From contig NZ_PGUZ01000031.1 of NCBI RefSeq assembly GCF_002860165.1, positions 43,447 to 107,446 of the forward strand: a stretch of 64,000 nucleotides of DNA, in the 5' to 3' direction. The notes beneath the pieces are model-generated. The model saw only the letters and a program-made list of their open reading frames with translations, was not told where the DNA came from and searched no databases. Each line of letters opens with the position of its first letter. The first letter of the stretch is position 1. The DNA is from Bacillus sp. V3-13. Lineage in GTDB: Bacteria > Bacillota > Bacilli > Bacillales > Cytobacillaceae. This document shows positions 33,223 through 41,548 of this stretch, in pieces. Both the position numbers and the translations under genes were made by a program.

Positions 33223-33729
33223 TCATTTCTTTTGTTCAAACAAATACCATACATAATCAGTGGATGGTCCTTTATATCCTAACTGCCGCAAAATAGCGGT
33301 GATGTTTCCGCGGTGATATGTTCCATGATTTGCGACATGCTGCAATAATTCAAGATAACTTGTAGTCAATTTTCCGTAGCGGGGATGCTGAATACTAATT
33401 TTCTCATGCAAGTCTTCGATTTCACGAATTAATTTACGATACTCATTGCCTATTTGAACAAATTTCTCATCCAGCAGATCAAGGTTTTTTTCCTGAATTG
33501 TATCTGTTAATTGGTTTACATCCTTGATAATATGATCAAAACTATCCCCATTTAACGTTCTTAACCATACATAATCAATTTGGTACATATGAAAAAGAGT
33601 ATCATATAAAGATGGAAATACACTTTTTACCTGTTGATAACAGATTTCAGAAGGAAGTTCTTTTAAATGCTTAAATACAACATCGTTCGCCCACAAATGA
33701 TAATCAAAGATTTGTATAGCAGGATTCAT
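33223..33729 (-). CDS. DinB family protein
   Basis: A 168-residue four-helix-bundle protein of the DinB/YfiT group. The three metal-binding histidines appear as FHMYQIDYVWLR (first), and HVANHGTYHRGNI (last two). N-terminal FDYHLWANDVVFKHL is typical. Family members are metal-dependent thiol (bacillithiol) transferases or of unknown role. Single gene with its own GGAGGAG-like site. Confidence 0.85.
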   Translation of the reverse strand: MNPAIQIFDYHLWANDVVFKHLKELPSEICYQQVKSVFPSLYDTLFHMYQIDYVWLRTLNGDSFDHIIKDVNQLTDTIQEKNLDLLDEKFVQIGNEYRKLIREIEDLHEKISIQHPRYGKLTTSYLELLQHVANHGTYHRGNITAILRQLGYKGPSTDYVWYLFEQKK

Positions 33730-33849
33730 TTTTTCTCCTCCAATTTAAGATTTGCTTAAGACCGGCTATTAATTTAATTCTTCATTTTTCACAAATGTTC
33801 CTCTATCAAAATCCGTATTTAGCATCTTTTGCTCTATCGAACAAAAATA

Positions 33850-33872
33850 AAGCTGCCACAAATGGACAGCTT
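33850..33872 (-). terminator. Terminator of the HAD phosphatase gene
   Basis: Minus-strand stem AAGCTGTCC / GGCAGCTT with six-base loop followed by TATTTTTG, 35 bases after the stop of the gene at 33907. Confidence 0.7.
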
Positions 33873-33906
33873 AATTATTAAGAGAACGGGTCAGTACTGT
33901 GTTTTA

Positions 33907-34674
33907 TTAAAATATTAATTCATTTATGTTTAACTTAAAAATCTTTCTTAAGGCTAAGGTAACTCCATGATGATCATTGTCCGCTGTTACCCAATTAGCG
34001 CTCTTTTTTACAAGTTCAGAAGCATTTCCCATTGCAATTCCCAATCCTGCTTCCTCCAACATTTCTATGTCATTTGTTCCATTCCCGATTGCTATTACTT
34101 CTTTCGGAGAAATTCCCAGTTGCTTGATTAAAGGTGAAATACCCGACCATTTCGAGCCTTTTGGAAAAATCTCTAATCGGTCTCCTTCATCAAAAATGGC
34201 AGCATTATTTATTTCTTTTTGTAGAGAGGCCCGATGATTTGCTTCAAGATAAAGGACTAATCGGTGGGCATCATGATTTGTATCAGCTACAGTTGACGGT
34301 ATCGCTTTAGGGAGCAAGTATTCGATTTCCGGCGGGGCATGGTTGGATAGAGAAGAGCTATAAGAAAAGTGGATAAATATTCCATTTAATTCGTTTGTCT
34401 TGTTGCATAAATTGTATGCCAATTTGGAAGGGATTTTGATATCATGAACTATTTGGTCATGTGAAATAACGTATCCCCCATTGTAGGTAACAAATGTAGA
34501 AACTCCCAGCTGCCCACCATAAATTTTGGCACCTTCCAAAGACCTGCCCGTTGCCAGGGCCACTAAAATACCTTTTTTCTGAACCTCTTGAATCGTCCCA
34601 AGGAGTTTGGCATCCAATTGGCCTTGAGAGTTTAATATTGTTTCGTCGATATCGAGAAAAACAATCCGATACAT
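33907..34674 (-). CDS. Cof-type HAD family phosphatase
   Basis: A 255-residue HAD-superfamily IIB hydrolase: motif I MYRIVFLDIDETILNS (residues 1-16), motif II ALATGRS, cap domain about 85-185, and motif III/IV KGSKWSGI then AIGNGTNDIEMLEEAGLGIA. Members dephosphorylate sugar phosphates, FMN/PLP or nucleotides in the cytoplasm. Motif I reads DIDET instead of the common DLDGT, still keeping both aspartates. The start at 34674 was chosen for GAGGTGCTATAC; an upstream in-frame start at 34683 overlaps that site. Lies 147 bases downstream of yhfW and may or may not be co-transcribed with the yhf cluster. Confidence 0.85.
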   Translation of the reverse strand: MYRIVFLDIDETILNSQGQLDAKLLGTIQEVQKKGILVALATGRSLEGAKIYGGQLGVSTFVTYNGGYVISHDQIVHDIKIPSKLAYNLCNKTNELNGIFIHFSYSSSLSNHAPPEIEYLLPKAIPSTVADTNHDAHRLVLYLEANHRASLQKEINNAAIFDEGDRLEIFPKGSKWSGISPLIKQLGISPKEVIAIGNGTNDIEMLEEAGLGIAMGNASELVKKSANWVTADNDHHGVTLALRKIFKLNINELIF

Positions 34675-34821
34675 GTATAGCACCTCATGAAATTTTTATA
34701 TTAGAACCACTTTAAAGTCTTGTCGGTTCAAAACACAAAAAAAGTGCTTCTCCAAATTCTTGTTGCGTATATTTAAGTAGTTTTTGGAGTCACACCGCTA
34801 TCTTTTTCGCTAATGTCTAAA

Positions 34822-36051
34822 TTAATAGTTCCGAATCATTGAATTGTCTTTCAACAATGGATAAAAACTTTCGCCGTTTTCCGGGAGGCCTGCTTCAAAA
34901 AAGTCTGTTACTGTCGCGGCTATATCTGATAGACTGTCGCGATCACCTAAATCCACGTTTTTGAGTTTTTTTCCGTATGCAAGTAAAAAAGTTTTTTCCC
35001 GAGTATGCTGACTATGGCCTATTGTCGGATCATTTCCATGGTCCGCACTCAAGATCAGTAAATCTTCTTCCGACATTTGCGCCAACAAAATCTTTAAATA
35101 TTGATCTACTAACATGATTTTTTCAGCATAAAGATCCACATCCTGTGAATGACCCGCTATATCGGTTTCTTGAACGGTCGCTGCAATAAATCCTTCTTCC
35201 ATATTATCCATCGTCTCGAGGACAGATTTCATCACAAGGTCCGTTTCAACTGCAGGAATTTTATTTGCTCCGTCACAATTAATTACATCCTGCATTTTTC
35301 CGATTAAAGTAACTGGTATCCCTTTTTGAACTAAAATATTTGCAGCCTGAGTATCTGGATTGATGCCGTACCCTAAGTGAAGGCAATTATAACCTTGTTC
35401 ATACACACCTGATTTCGGAGAGTTCACGCCGACCAATCCATCTTCACGCATTTCAACAGCCTCTTGAATTTGCTCCACTGAGATGTTTTCCCCGCCAAGG
35501 GCTATGACTCGGTTGACTTTTACATTTGCTCTAACGATTTTCCCAATTTTTAAAACCTCATCAAAAGAAATATCGTCTAAAGGAGCAGTAACATTATAAA
35601 TTTGGCCATAATCTGTTTCGATATTATTGGCCACGATTACTAAACCGTTTACGAGCAGATACGGAAAATCAGGATCAGGAATTTCGCTGTGGTATCCTTC
35701 GTGTTCCAATGCTTCTTTCACTTCATTCATCACCGTTGAAAAAGGTGTTGTAAAAGGTACTTTAGGGTCGGTCCCCATGATTTCATTATGGCCTTGAAAA
35801 CTGTCCGCACCATAGTGTTTCAAGTTCATTTTCCCGTAACTTGCGATCCCGCTTCTTTTTTCTAAACGGGGATGATTTACAATGCTATTAATCCCTAATT
35901 CTTCAAATTGGGGGATAGAGATTTCCTTGGCTTGGTCGAGTATATGATAAAAAGTATTGGCACCAATATCTCTGGGACGGACATCTTTTACATCGTCCAT
36001 ATATCCGACTCCAAGACTATCAAGAATCAATACAATTGCTCTTTTCTTCAT
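34822..36051 (-). CDS. yhfW: YhfW-like mutase (phosphopentomutase/alkaline phosphatase superfamily)
   Basis: A 409-residue protein of the DeoB-like metalloenzyme group: first metal loop AIVLILDSLGVG (residues 5-16), conserved GADSFQGHNEIMGTDPK (substrate threonine/serine loop), VQETDIAGHSQDVDLYA and the second metal site LSADHGNDPT followed by SQHTREK. True DeoB phosphopentomutases interconvert ribose 1- and 5-phosphate; YhfW of E. coli is a paralogue of unknown substrate. The identification as YhfW rests on the surrounding yhf gene set. A pentose-phosphate-like intermediate would agree with the neighbouring ribulose-phosphate epimerase (inference). Confidence 0.82.
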   Translation of the reverse strand: MKKRAIVLILDSLGVGYMDDVKDVRPRDIGANTFYHILDQAKEISIPQFEELGINSIVNHPRLEKRSGIASYGKMNLKHYGADSFQGHNEIMGTDPKVPFTTPFSTVMNEVKEALEHEGYHSEIPDPDFPYLLVNGLVIVANNIETDYGQIYNVTAPLDDISFDEVLKIGKIVRANVKVNRVIALGGENISVEQIQEAVEMREDGLVGVNSPKSGVYEQGYNCLHLGYGINPDTQAANILVQKGIPVTLIGKMQDVINCDGANKIPAVETDLVMKSVLETMDNMEEGFIAATVQETDIAGHSQDVDLYAEKIMLVDQYLKILLAQMSEEDLLILSADHGNDPTIGHSQHTREKTFLLAYGKKLKNVDLGDRDSLSDIAATVTDFFEAGLPENGESFYPLLKDNSMIRNY

Positions 36052-36128
36052 GTTGGATCACTGCCTTTCGCTTCTGTTGCAAGGGATAAATTCTTTAATT
36101 TGTATACACCGGTACATTCTTTCACTTC

Positions 36129-37043
36129 TTAAAAAGACAAGAAGCGGCGTGGATTATCAACCATCATTGTTGTTATTTCCTTTTCTGAAATGCCTAGATC
36201 TCTTAACTGTGGCAAAAAATTTGTGAATAAGTATTCATAGCCGAAACCGCCATTTACTTTTAAATAAGATTTTTTCGTAATATCGCATGATAACATCAAC
36301 TGGTTTACGTAACCCTTATCCAATAAATACAGTAAATCTTCTATCCTTTCTTTTTCAGGGCGATAGTTGTTTTTGCCGATTGTATCAAATTGGATATAGA
36401 CTCCAGATTTCAATAAATATTCGTATTCTTCACGATTCCCATTTAAATCTTGGTGGCCAATAGAAATTTTCGAAAGATCAACATCCATGTCAATAAAAAG
36501 TTTTAATTGTGCTGAAGCCATCGTTCCAAGTTCACAATGAGTGCTTAAAGGAGCACAGGTTTGAATTTGGGCCCGGCATGCTGCACGAAATACCTTTTCT
36601 TCATTTCTTGTCATTTCATTCAAGCTGCTTCCGATTTCGGAAATAATACCGGCACGGATGCCTGTCTCTCCCACACCATCCGTTAATTCAGAAACAAAAA
36701 GTTCGAATATCTCATTTTCGCTCTTTTCAAATACTTCTGGAGGGTAGTATGCTTCTATGTAATATCCCGTTGCAGCGACAATTGGCAAACCGTGTTTTAA
36801 AGAAATATCGTGCAAGGATATTACATCTCTTCCCATACCATGGTTTGTGACTTCAACAATACCGCCGCATCCGGCAGCCTTTAGACGCTCCAATTCTCTG
36901 TTTAACATATCAGAGTTAGATAGAATTGGATCATCATCGTTTCTGATATGAGACAGATCCAATACAACATGTTCATGTATCATCGTTTGTCCGAATTTTT
37001 CAGGCGGTAAATCACCGGTTACAGTCCGTATTTTCTTGCTCAT
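36129..37043 (-). CDS. php: Phosphotriesterase homology protein (Php)
   Basis: A 304-residue amidohydrolase-superfamily barrel. Metal ligands are visible: HEH in MIHEHVVLDLS, the glutamate position in IISEIGSS, STHCELG (His), ISIGHQDLN (His) and MLSCDITKK (Asp). It resembles the phosphotriesterase-related proteins and E. coli Php, which has no measured triesterase activity. Lactone or phospho-sugar-lactone hydrolysis is the usual inference for this group. It lies 77 bases upstream of yhfW in the same direction. Confidence 0.85.
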   Translation of the reverse strand: MSKKIRTVTGDLPPEKFGQTMIHEHVVLDLSHIRNDDDPILSNSDMLNRELERLKAAGCGGIVEVTNHGMGRDVISLHDISLKHGLPIVAATGYYIEAYYPPEVFEKSENEIFELFVSELTDGVGETGIRAGIISEIGSSLNEMTRNEEKVFRAACRAQIQTCAPLSTHCELGTMASAQLKLFIDMDVDLSKISIGHQDLNGNREEYEYLLKSGVYIQFDTIGKNNYRPEKERIEDLLYLLDKGYVNQLMLSCDITKKSYLKVNGGFGYEYLFTNFLPQLRDLGISEKEITTMMVDNPRRFLSF

Positions 37044-37115
37044 TTTCAGTCCCCCTGACTATTAAACTATAAAATTGTTGTGATCACACAAATAATCTGG
37101 TTCCAATACCCATGT

Positions 37116-37496
37116 TTAAACTTTATTCTCTAATAAGTTTTGCTGAAATACTGATGCGTAATGAAGATGTAAATAATTCTTCTCTTCAACAGGTAAAGCA
37201 TTTCCGAATTGCCTTTCTATGAATTCAATTTCTTTTTCGATCTTTTCAGTAAAACCTGTACGGCTAACTTCATTTAAAAGTGCTTCAGGTGGTCCTTCAA
37301 TCTTCTCCCCTCTTTCCAGCCTTGTAAGGGCGGAAGCAAGATGGGTGAATAACATTTCGCTTTGCAAAATCGCTGTTTTGTTCATCATTGATCCTAAGTT
37401 TTCAAAGGCCTTTCCCGTAATAGCTGCAGCTTCTGCGGTAATAACCCCGCCTGACAGAAGCAATTCCAGCCTCTCGTTTAACTCTGCTTTATCCAT
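37116..37496 (-). CDS. yhfY: YhfY-like PRD domain protein
   Basis: A 126-residue helical protein matching a single PRD domain: LERGEKIEGPPEALLNEV, EKEIEFIERQFG and the histidine-containing KNYLHLHYASVF near the C-terminus. It has no DNA-binding domain, like E. coli YhfY. PRD domains of antiterminators are controlled by phosphorylation of histidines by the PTS, but no PTS gene is nearby and the function here is unknown. It lies 72 bases upstream of php. Confidence 0.75.
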   Translation of the reverse strand: MDKAELNERLELLLSGGVITAEAAAITGKAFENLGSMMNKTAILQSEMLFTHLASALTRLERGEKIEGPPEALLNEVSRTGFTEKIEKEIEFIERQFGNALPVEEKNYLHLHYASVFQQNLLENKV

Positions 37497-37576
37497 TTCT
37501 TAACCTCCTATTGAATAATTACAACAAGCTTCACAAACCAATTTTTCAGATTCTGGCCCTGCTCATAAAGGTTTAA

Positions 37577-37610
37577 GGTCATTACAGCGATACAAATATC
37601 TGTAATGACC
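37577..37610 (-). other. Perfect stem-loop between the rpe-like and yhfY genes
   Basis: An 11-bp perfect stem GGTCATTACAG / CTGTAATGACC with a 12-base loop. Only a weak T-rich tail follows on the minus strand, so it is more likely a processing or stability element, or a leaky terminator, in the 206-base gap. Confidence 0.6.
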
Positions 37611-37702
37611 CTTAATTAATATTTTTCGATAGTTTCGCATCTTTAATAGTGTTGACATTAATAGATTCATAATCGAACCACTTACTCATGTTTTACTATC
37701 AT

Positions 37703-38389
37703 CTATCCTATATTTTCAGTTTGTATATTTTCTAAAATTGTTCTGAAATTCGGCAATAGTTCAGCAGGATTTGAACCCGCCTTAAAGATACTGGCCGTTC
37801 CCAATACAAATAGGTTTGCTCCCGCTTCAAGCAAGGCCGGAACTGTATTCGCTCCAATGTGCCCATCTACTTCGATATCAAATTGCAGGTTCTGGGACTT
37901 CATTAACTCCCGGAGTTCCTTGATTTTCGGAACAGCCTCAGGTACAAAAGGTTGACCTGCAAACCCTGGATTTACTGTCATAATTACTACCATATCGAGA
38001 AGTGGCAAGACATGTTGAATGGAAGACAACGGGGTGGCCGGGTTAATGGCAACTCCCGCCTTCGCACCGAGTTGGCGTATTTCAAGCAAAGTACGGTGCA
38101 AGTGCCGAGTCGCTTCCGCGTGGACAACCACTATGTCTGCTCCTGCTCGCACAAAGTCGCTGCAGTATCTTTCGGGATCTTCGACCATCATATGCACCTC
38201 AAAGGGTACCTCAGTCAGTGGCCGAAGAGCACGAATAATGTCATTACTGAAACCAAAGTTGGGCACGAAACGGCCATCCATCACGTCAAAGTGAAACAAG
38301 TCCGCGCCAGCCTCATCCAGCTCCGTCAGTTGACGTCCTAATGAACTGGGATCAGCGCAGGCCATCGAAGGTGAAAGTTTAACTGTCAT
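37703..38389 (-). CDS. Ribulose-phosphate 3-epimerase-like protein
   Basis: A 228-residue TIM barrel with all family landmarks: LSPSMACADPSSL, FHFDVMDGRFVPNFGF (metal His and Asp), PFEVHMMVEDPERY (His), VVIMTVNPGFAGQPF, FDIEVDGHIGANT (second catalytic Asp) and VLGTASIF. It interconverts ribulose 5-phosphate and xylulose 5-phosphate, or acts on a related ketose phosphate such as allulose 6-phosphate. Because it lies inside the yhf cluster, it is probably a pathway-specific copy rather than the housekeeping Rpe, which in Bacillus sits in the prpC-rsgA-rpe region. It lies 101 bases downstream of the SIS gene. Confidence 0.9.
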   Translation of the reverse strand: MTVKLSPSMACADPSSLGRQLTELDEAGADLFHFDVMDGRFVPNFGFSNDIIRALRPLTEVPFEVHMMVEDPERYCSDFVRAGADIVVVHAEATRHLHRTLLEIRQLGAKAGVAINPATPLSSIQHVLPLLDMVVIMTVNPGFAGQPFVPEAVPKIKELRELMKSQNLQFDIEVDGHIGANTVPALLEAGANLFVLGTASIFKAGSNPAELLPNFRTILENIQTENIG

Positions 38390-38490
38390 AGCTGGCTCCC
38401 TCCAAGCTTTGACGTCTCCTGCAGCTTATCGCATGAAGTGTCTTATACATGATCATCATCCCTTTTCACTTGATTTCTTGCTGGCAACAT

Positions 38491-39588
38491 TTATGCATCA
38501 TGATTGATAACAGGAGTGGTATTGCGGAAATCTCCAGCTTCTAATCCTGCTAACCGGGCTAAATACGCAGTAAGCAATTGCACCGGGACGATTTCAGTAA
38601 CGGCTGCAATGATGGGATCATCTACCTCTCGGACATCTAAGTGGGATAAATATTTCTCATTTAATTGGATTGGCAAATCACACCCCACCGTCACTACCCT
38701 GCCAGGCAAACTTAAGAGCTCCTTAACAGAGGCCTGGACACGTTTATATCGTCGGTCTGTATGAGGTGGAACAAAATAAATCGCCACATGCTCATGGTCA
38801 ACTACCTCTACGGCACCATGACGGAACTGCCCACCGCAGCTTGCTTCAGCAGGAATCTTTGCACCTTCTTTGAACAACAGAGCGGCTCCACTGGCCGTAT
38901 ATTGGTCGTAACCCCGGCCAAGAAAGCTTGTAAACTGAGGGCGCCCCAGGCGAGCCGCAAGATTTATGACCTCGCTTTCCCAGGCTGATAGCTGATTTTC
39001 GATGATAACCGCAGCCTGAAGGAGCCGGTCAGACATATTATTGTCTTTACCTTCGACCAATCGGGCAGCCAGCAGCAAGAGCAGACAAAGAGTGCCTGTA
39101 TATGTTTTAATAGCTACCGACAGATCGGGAGGCAAACCAAGGAAGGCAACATCATATGCTGATCGGGCCAGAAAACTTCCTGGAACGTTGGTCACGGCAT
39201 AAAGGCGCCGTTGTCCGAGTATGTCCACTAACTCTGTCATCTCAATACTCTCTCCTGATTGTGAGATTGCGAACAATAAAGCGTCCTCCGGGATACCGGA
39301 CAGGCGATCCACCAAGTCTGAAGTTGGCAGCACCAGTGAAAACACTCCATTTTCTGCTAAGTAAGCCTGGACCAGTTCAGCCGCAAACAGGGAAGCCCCC
39401 ATCCCTGTAAAGACAATTAGTGGTTTACCGGCTTGTTCCCACTCATTTCCCCATTTGTCCAAAGGTCCCCGCCCAGCGCTATGATTTTCAATGAGAGCAC
39501 GCAGCACTTGTGGCTGGGAAAGTACGTCTTCAAGGTAACGGGTACGGTACGGTTGTTTAATTTTTGAATTGGAATCCTGCTTATACAT
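38491..39588 (-). CDS. Double-SIS-domain sugar isomerase/deaminase (GlmS/FrlB/AgaS-like)
   Basis: A 365-residue protein with two sugar-isomerase domains. SIS1 (about 35-190) contains VFTGMGASLFAAEL and LLFAISQSGESIEMTE, the phosphate-binding loop. SIS2 (about 205-355) contains FTSFLGRGYDQYTASGAAL and KIPAEASCGGQFRHGAVEV, typical of GlmS isomerase-like deglycases and deaminases where GQFRHGPxE binds substrate. No glutamine amidotransferase domain. It is expected to isomerise, deaminate or deglycate an amino-sugar phosphate or sugar-amino-acid phosphate. No SIS gene occurs in the E. coli yhf operon, so this points to a nitrogen-containing sugar phosphate as the pathway substrate here (inference). 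Confidence 0.85.
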   Translation of the reverse strand: MYKQDSNSKIKQPYRTRYLEDVLSQPQVLRALIENHSAGRGPLDKWGNEWEQAGKPLIVFTGMGASLFAAELVQAYLAENGVFSLVLPTSDLVDRLSGIPEDALLFAISQSGESIEMTELVDILGQRRLYAVTNVPGSFLARSAYDVAFLGLPPDLSVAIKTYTGTLCLLLLLAARLVEGKDNNMSDRLLQAAVIIENQLSAWESEVINLAARLGRPQFTSFLGRGYDQYTASGAALLFKEGAKIPAEASCGGQFRHGAVEVVDHEHVAIYFVPPHTDRRYKRVQASVKELLSLPGRVVTVGCDLPIQLNEKYLSHLDVREVDDPIIAAVTEIVPVQLLTAYLARLAGLEAGDFRNTTPVINHDA

Positions 39589-39633
39589 TCAATTTCGCCC
39601 TTTCTTTTCGGCATGGAAGTCTGCCCTGCCGGT

Positions 39634-40899
39634 TTAAAGTTTTATGCTGGAATTAAATCCTGCTTGTTGAATAAATTTCTCCCCTTCTTCCAGGCATAGT
39701 GGTCTGCCCTGCCGGTCTACCGGGTAACCAACGGCGTTCCATAGCCCCGCCAGCCGCGGTTTCCCCTGTCGCAAACCCACCAGGGGCGCCACAAAAGAGT
39801 TACTGGTAAAAACCTGGGAACGAAAAGCATATATAACGCTATCTCCCACCTTTGGCATCGGCATGTTTGGGGGGACAACCAGTTTGCCGTAATAATCAAT
39901 CGCCTCTGCCGGGTATGCACTGGCAGGGTATCGTTGTTCCATTAACTCATCTGGGCTCGATCCGACCAGAGCTTCTTTCATGTGAGAGCGCGGATAAAAT
40001 CCGTAACCGATCGTTAAAGCACCGTCCTTTACTAAGTGGCTGACCTCGGTGACGTAACACATCGCCGGGATCTCAGATTGGTTCTTTGAAGAGTGCAGAG
40101 GCGTGTTCCCGATCAAGGCACTTCCAGGTTCCACATGTGTGATACCACGCTGCACCATACCGGGAATCGTCGCACAGCATGTCACACCGGGAGCATTTAT
40201 CTGTCGGACATCGACCCCACACCGTCGTAAAATTTCCGCGGCCTCCAGCAGCGTCTTCAGATTTTTGGTAGGCAAGGCTTCCCCACGGTCCGCCTGATAT
40301 AATAAATTTGGATGTGTCGTCACACCAACCAGGCGGACTCCTCGGGCTCCGTCTAAAGCATGGACGGCCTGCTCCAAATCAGCAAGGCGAATCCCGCCTT
40401 CCTGAGCAGGGTGGAAATCGTCCTGGTCATCTCGTGTAGCACGGACACGAAACAGCACCTGCTGTTCCTTGCCAAGCCGCGCAGCTTCCTCTCCAACTCG
40501 AAGCGCTTTTTCCACTGAAAAACAAGTAACAACTTCGGGGTTATAAGAAAGTACTTCTGCCAGGGAATGCTCGGGAATCTGCTGCAAGTGGCCTACATGG
40601 CCGATTGTGACACCGTAGGAAGCGAGAGCAATAGCTTCATCCACATCCACACATACAGCCCCCTTAATTCCTGCCGCCTCTGCTGCAAGTGCAGCAACCG
40701 GGTTTCGGCCATGCTGTTTAGTCATTTGGTAGAGTTTGGCTCCATATATATCGGCAACCTCCCGAATAGCAACGGCATTCGCATAAACGGCATCCACATC
40801 GAGTACGTACGTATTGGCTGGGATCTCTCCGCTCTGGTGCAACAATGCTGCAGTACGAATCAGGTCAGGGTTCCTTTGCATTGTCATGTCTAAAAACAT
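39634..40899 (-). CDS. yhfX: YhfX-like PLP-dependent enzyme (alanine racemase fold III)
   Basis: A 421-residue fold-type III PLP protein. The N-terminal barrel carries TYVLDVDAVYANAVAI and the probable Schiff-base lysine K61 in YGAKLYQMTKQHGRNP; the later VEPGSALIGNTP and a C-terminal beta domain (from about 270) follow. This is the YhfX family of E. coli, related to alanine racemase and D-threonine aldolase but of unknown reaction. AGGAGGGATTAGG precedes the ATG. It lies 45 bases upstream of the SIS gene, so the two are tightly linked and a PLP reaction on an amino-acid part of the substrate followed by SIS chemistry is conceivable. Confidence 0.85.
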   Translation of the reverse strand: MFLDMTMQRNPDLIRTAALLHQSGEIPANTYVLDVDAVYANAVAIREVADIYGAKLYQMTKQHGRNPVAALAAEAAGIKGAVCVDVDEAIALASYGVTIGHVGHLQQIPEHSLAEVLSYNPEVVTCFSVEKALRVGEEAARLGKEQQVLFRVRATRDDQDDFHPAQEGGIRLADLEQAVHALDGARGVRLVGVTTHPNLLYQADRGEALPTKNLKTLLEAAEILRRCGVDVRQINAPGVTCCATIPGMVQRGITHVEPGSALIGNTPLHSSKNQSEIPAMCYVTEVSHLVKDGALTIGYGFYPRSHMKEALVGSSPDELMEQRYPASAYPAEAIDYYGKLVVPPNMPMPKVGDSVIYAFRSQVFTSNSFVAPLVGLRQGKPRLAGLWNAVGYPVDRQGRPLCLEEGEKFIQQAGFNSSIKL

Positions 40900-41031
40900 C
40901 CTAATCCCTCCTCGTAAATTGGCTCATGTGTTTGGCCTCGCTTTGTTTATTTCTGTTCCTGTTTTCTTGCATTTATATAACCTCGACTTAAATGTTTTAG
41001 TAAATAAATCGCTTTTACTGAAAAGAAATAT

Positions 41032-41430
41032 CTACTTCAGACCGTTCTTTTCCAATAGCGCATTGATGATATGGGGTACAGCTGATGCTGCATGAGCCGC
41101 GTTGATACCAAAAGCTTTCCAGTCCTTTTCATTCACTCTGGCCTTAATTTGTTCCGGCGTCGGATGTCCAGAAGCTGTTGTCACCATGGCACAATTGCTG
41201 TATCCGAGCACTCCAATCGCAATGCTAAGTGCCCCGCCTTGGCCGCTCCAGCAAGAGCCGATGTAATAATCAGCTTCGCCGTTCTTCACCTTGCGGGCTC
41301 CAGCCATATCAGAATTGATTTCAATCTCGACAAGATCCCCACCCGCTTTTTTGGCTGCATCCGCAATGGCCTGCTTTGCAAATCCGGTACTGACAATACG
41401 AATTTTTTTGCTGTCAGACATACAGTTCAC
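41032..41430 (-). CDS. yhfU: YhfU-like DUF2620 protein
   Basis: A 132-residue small protein: KIRIVSTGFAKQAIADAAKK, then KNGEADYYIGSCWSGQGGAL, SIAIGVLGYSNCAMVTTASG and VPHIINALLEKNG. This matches my recollection of DUF2620/YhfU, which in E. coli lies next to the transporter-like YhfT. The glycine-rich GSCWSGQGGALSIAIG motif may be a ligand site. Role unknown; it may be a cytoplasmic partner of YhfT. A stem-loop with T run separates it from yhfT. Confidence 0.8.
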   Translation of the reverse strand: MNCMSDSKKIRIVSTGFAKQAIADAAKKAGGDLVEIEINSDMAGARKVKNGEADYYIGSCWSGQGGALSIAIGVLGYSNCAMVTTASGHPTPEQIKARVNEKDWKAFGINAAHAASAVPHIINALLEKNGLK

Positions 41431-41476
41431 TCCTTTAAAATTGATATGGAATCAATAGAACTTTATAAAAAATAAG

Positions 41477-41539
41477 GAATCAGGAATCTCGTAAACCGAT
41501 CACCATTATTCAATGGAAAGCGAATGGAGTTCCTGATTC
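41477..41539 (-). terminator. Terminator-like stem-loop between yhfT and yhfU
   Basis: Arms GAATCAGGAACTC and GAGATTCCTGATTC (one bulged base) enclose about 36 bases on the minus strand and are followed by CTTATTTTTTA. It would reduce transcription into yhfU and the enzyme genes unless a promoter follows, which I could not identify. Confidence 0.6.
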
Positions 41540-41548
41540 TTTCAAGCA

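Noticed and set aside
32996..33256. Frames of 76 and 64 codons between the AraC and DinB genes
   Set aside because: Overlap each other on opposite strands, no ribosome sites, and translations lack protein-like patterns.
37703..38389. Rpe-like gene as the housekeeping rpe of the prpC-rsgA cluster
   Set aside because: None of the usual neighbours is present and it lies within the yhf cluster, so it is more likely a pathway-specific copy.
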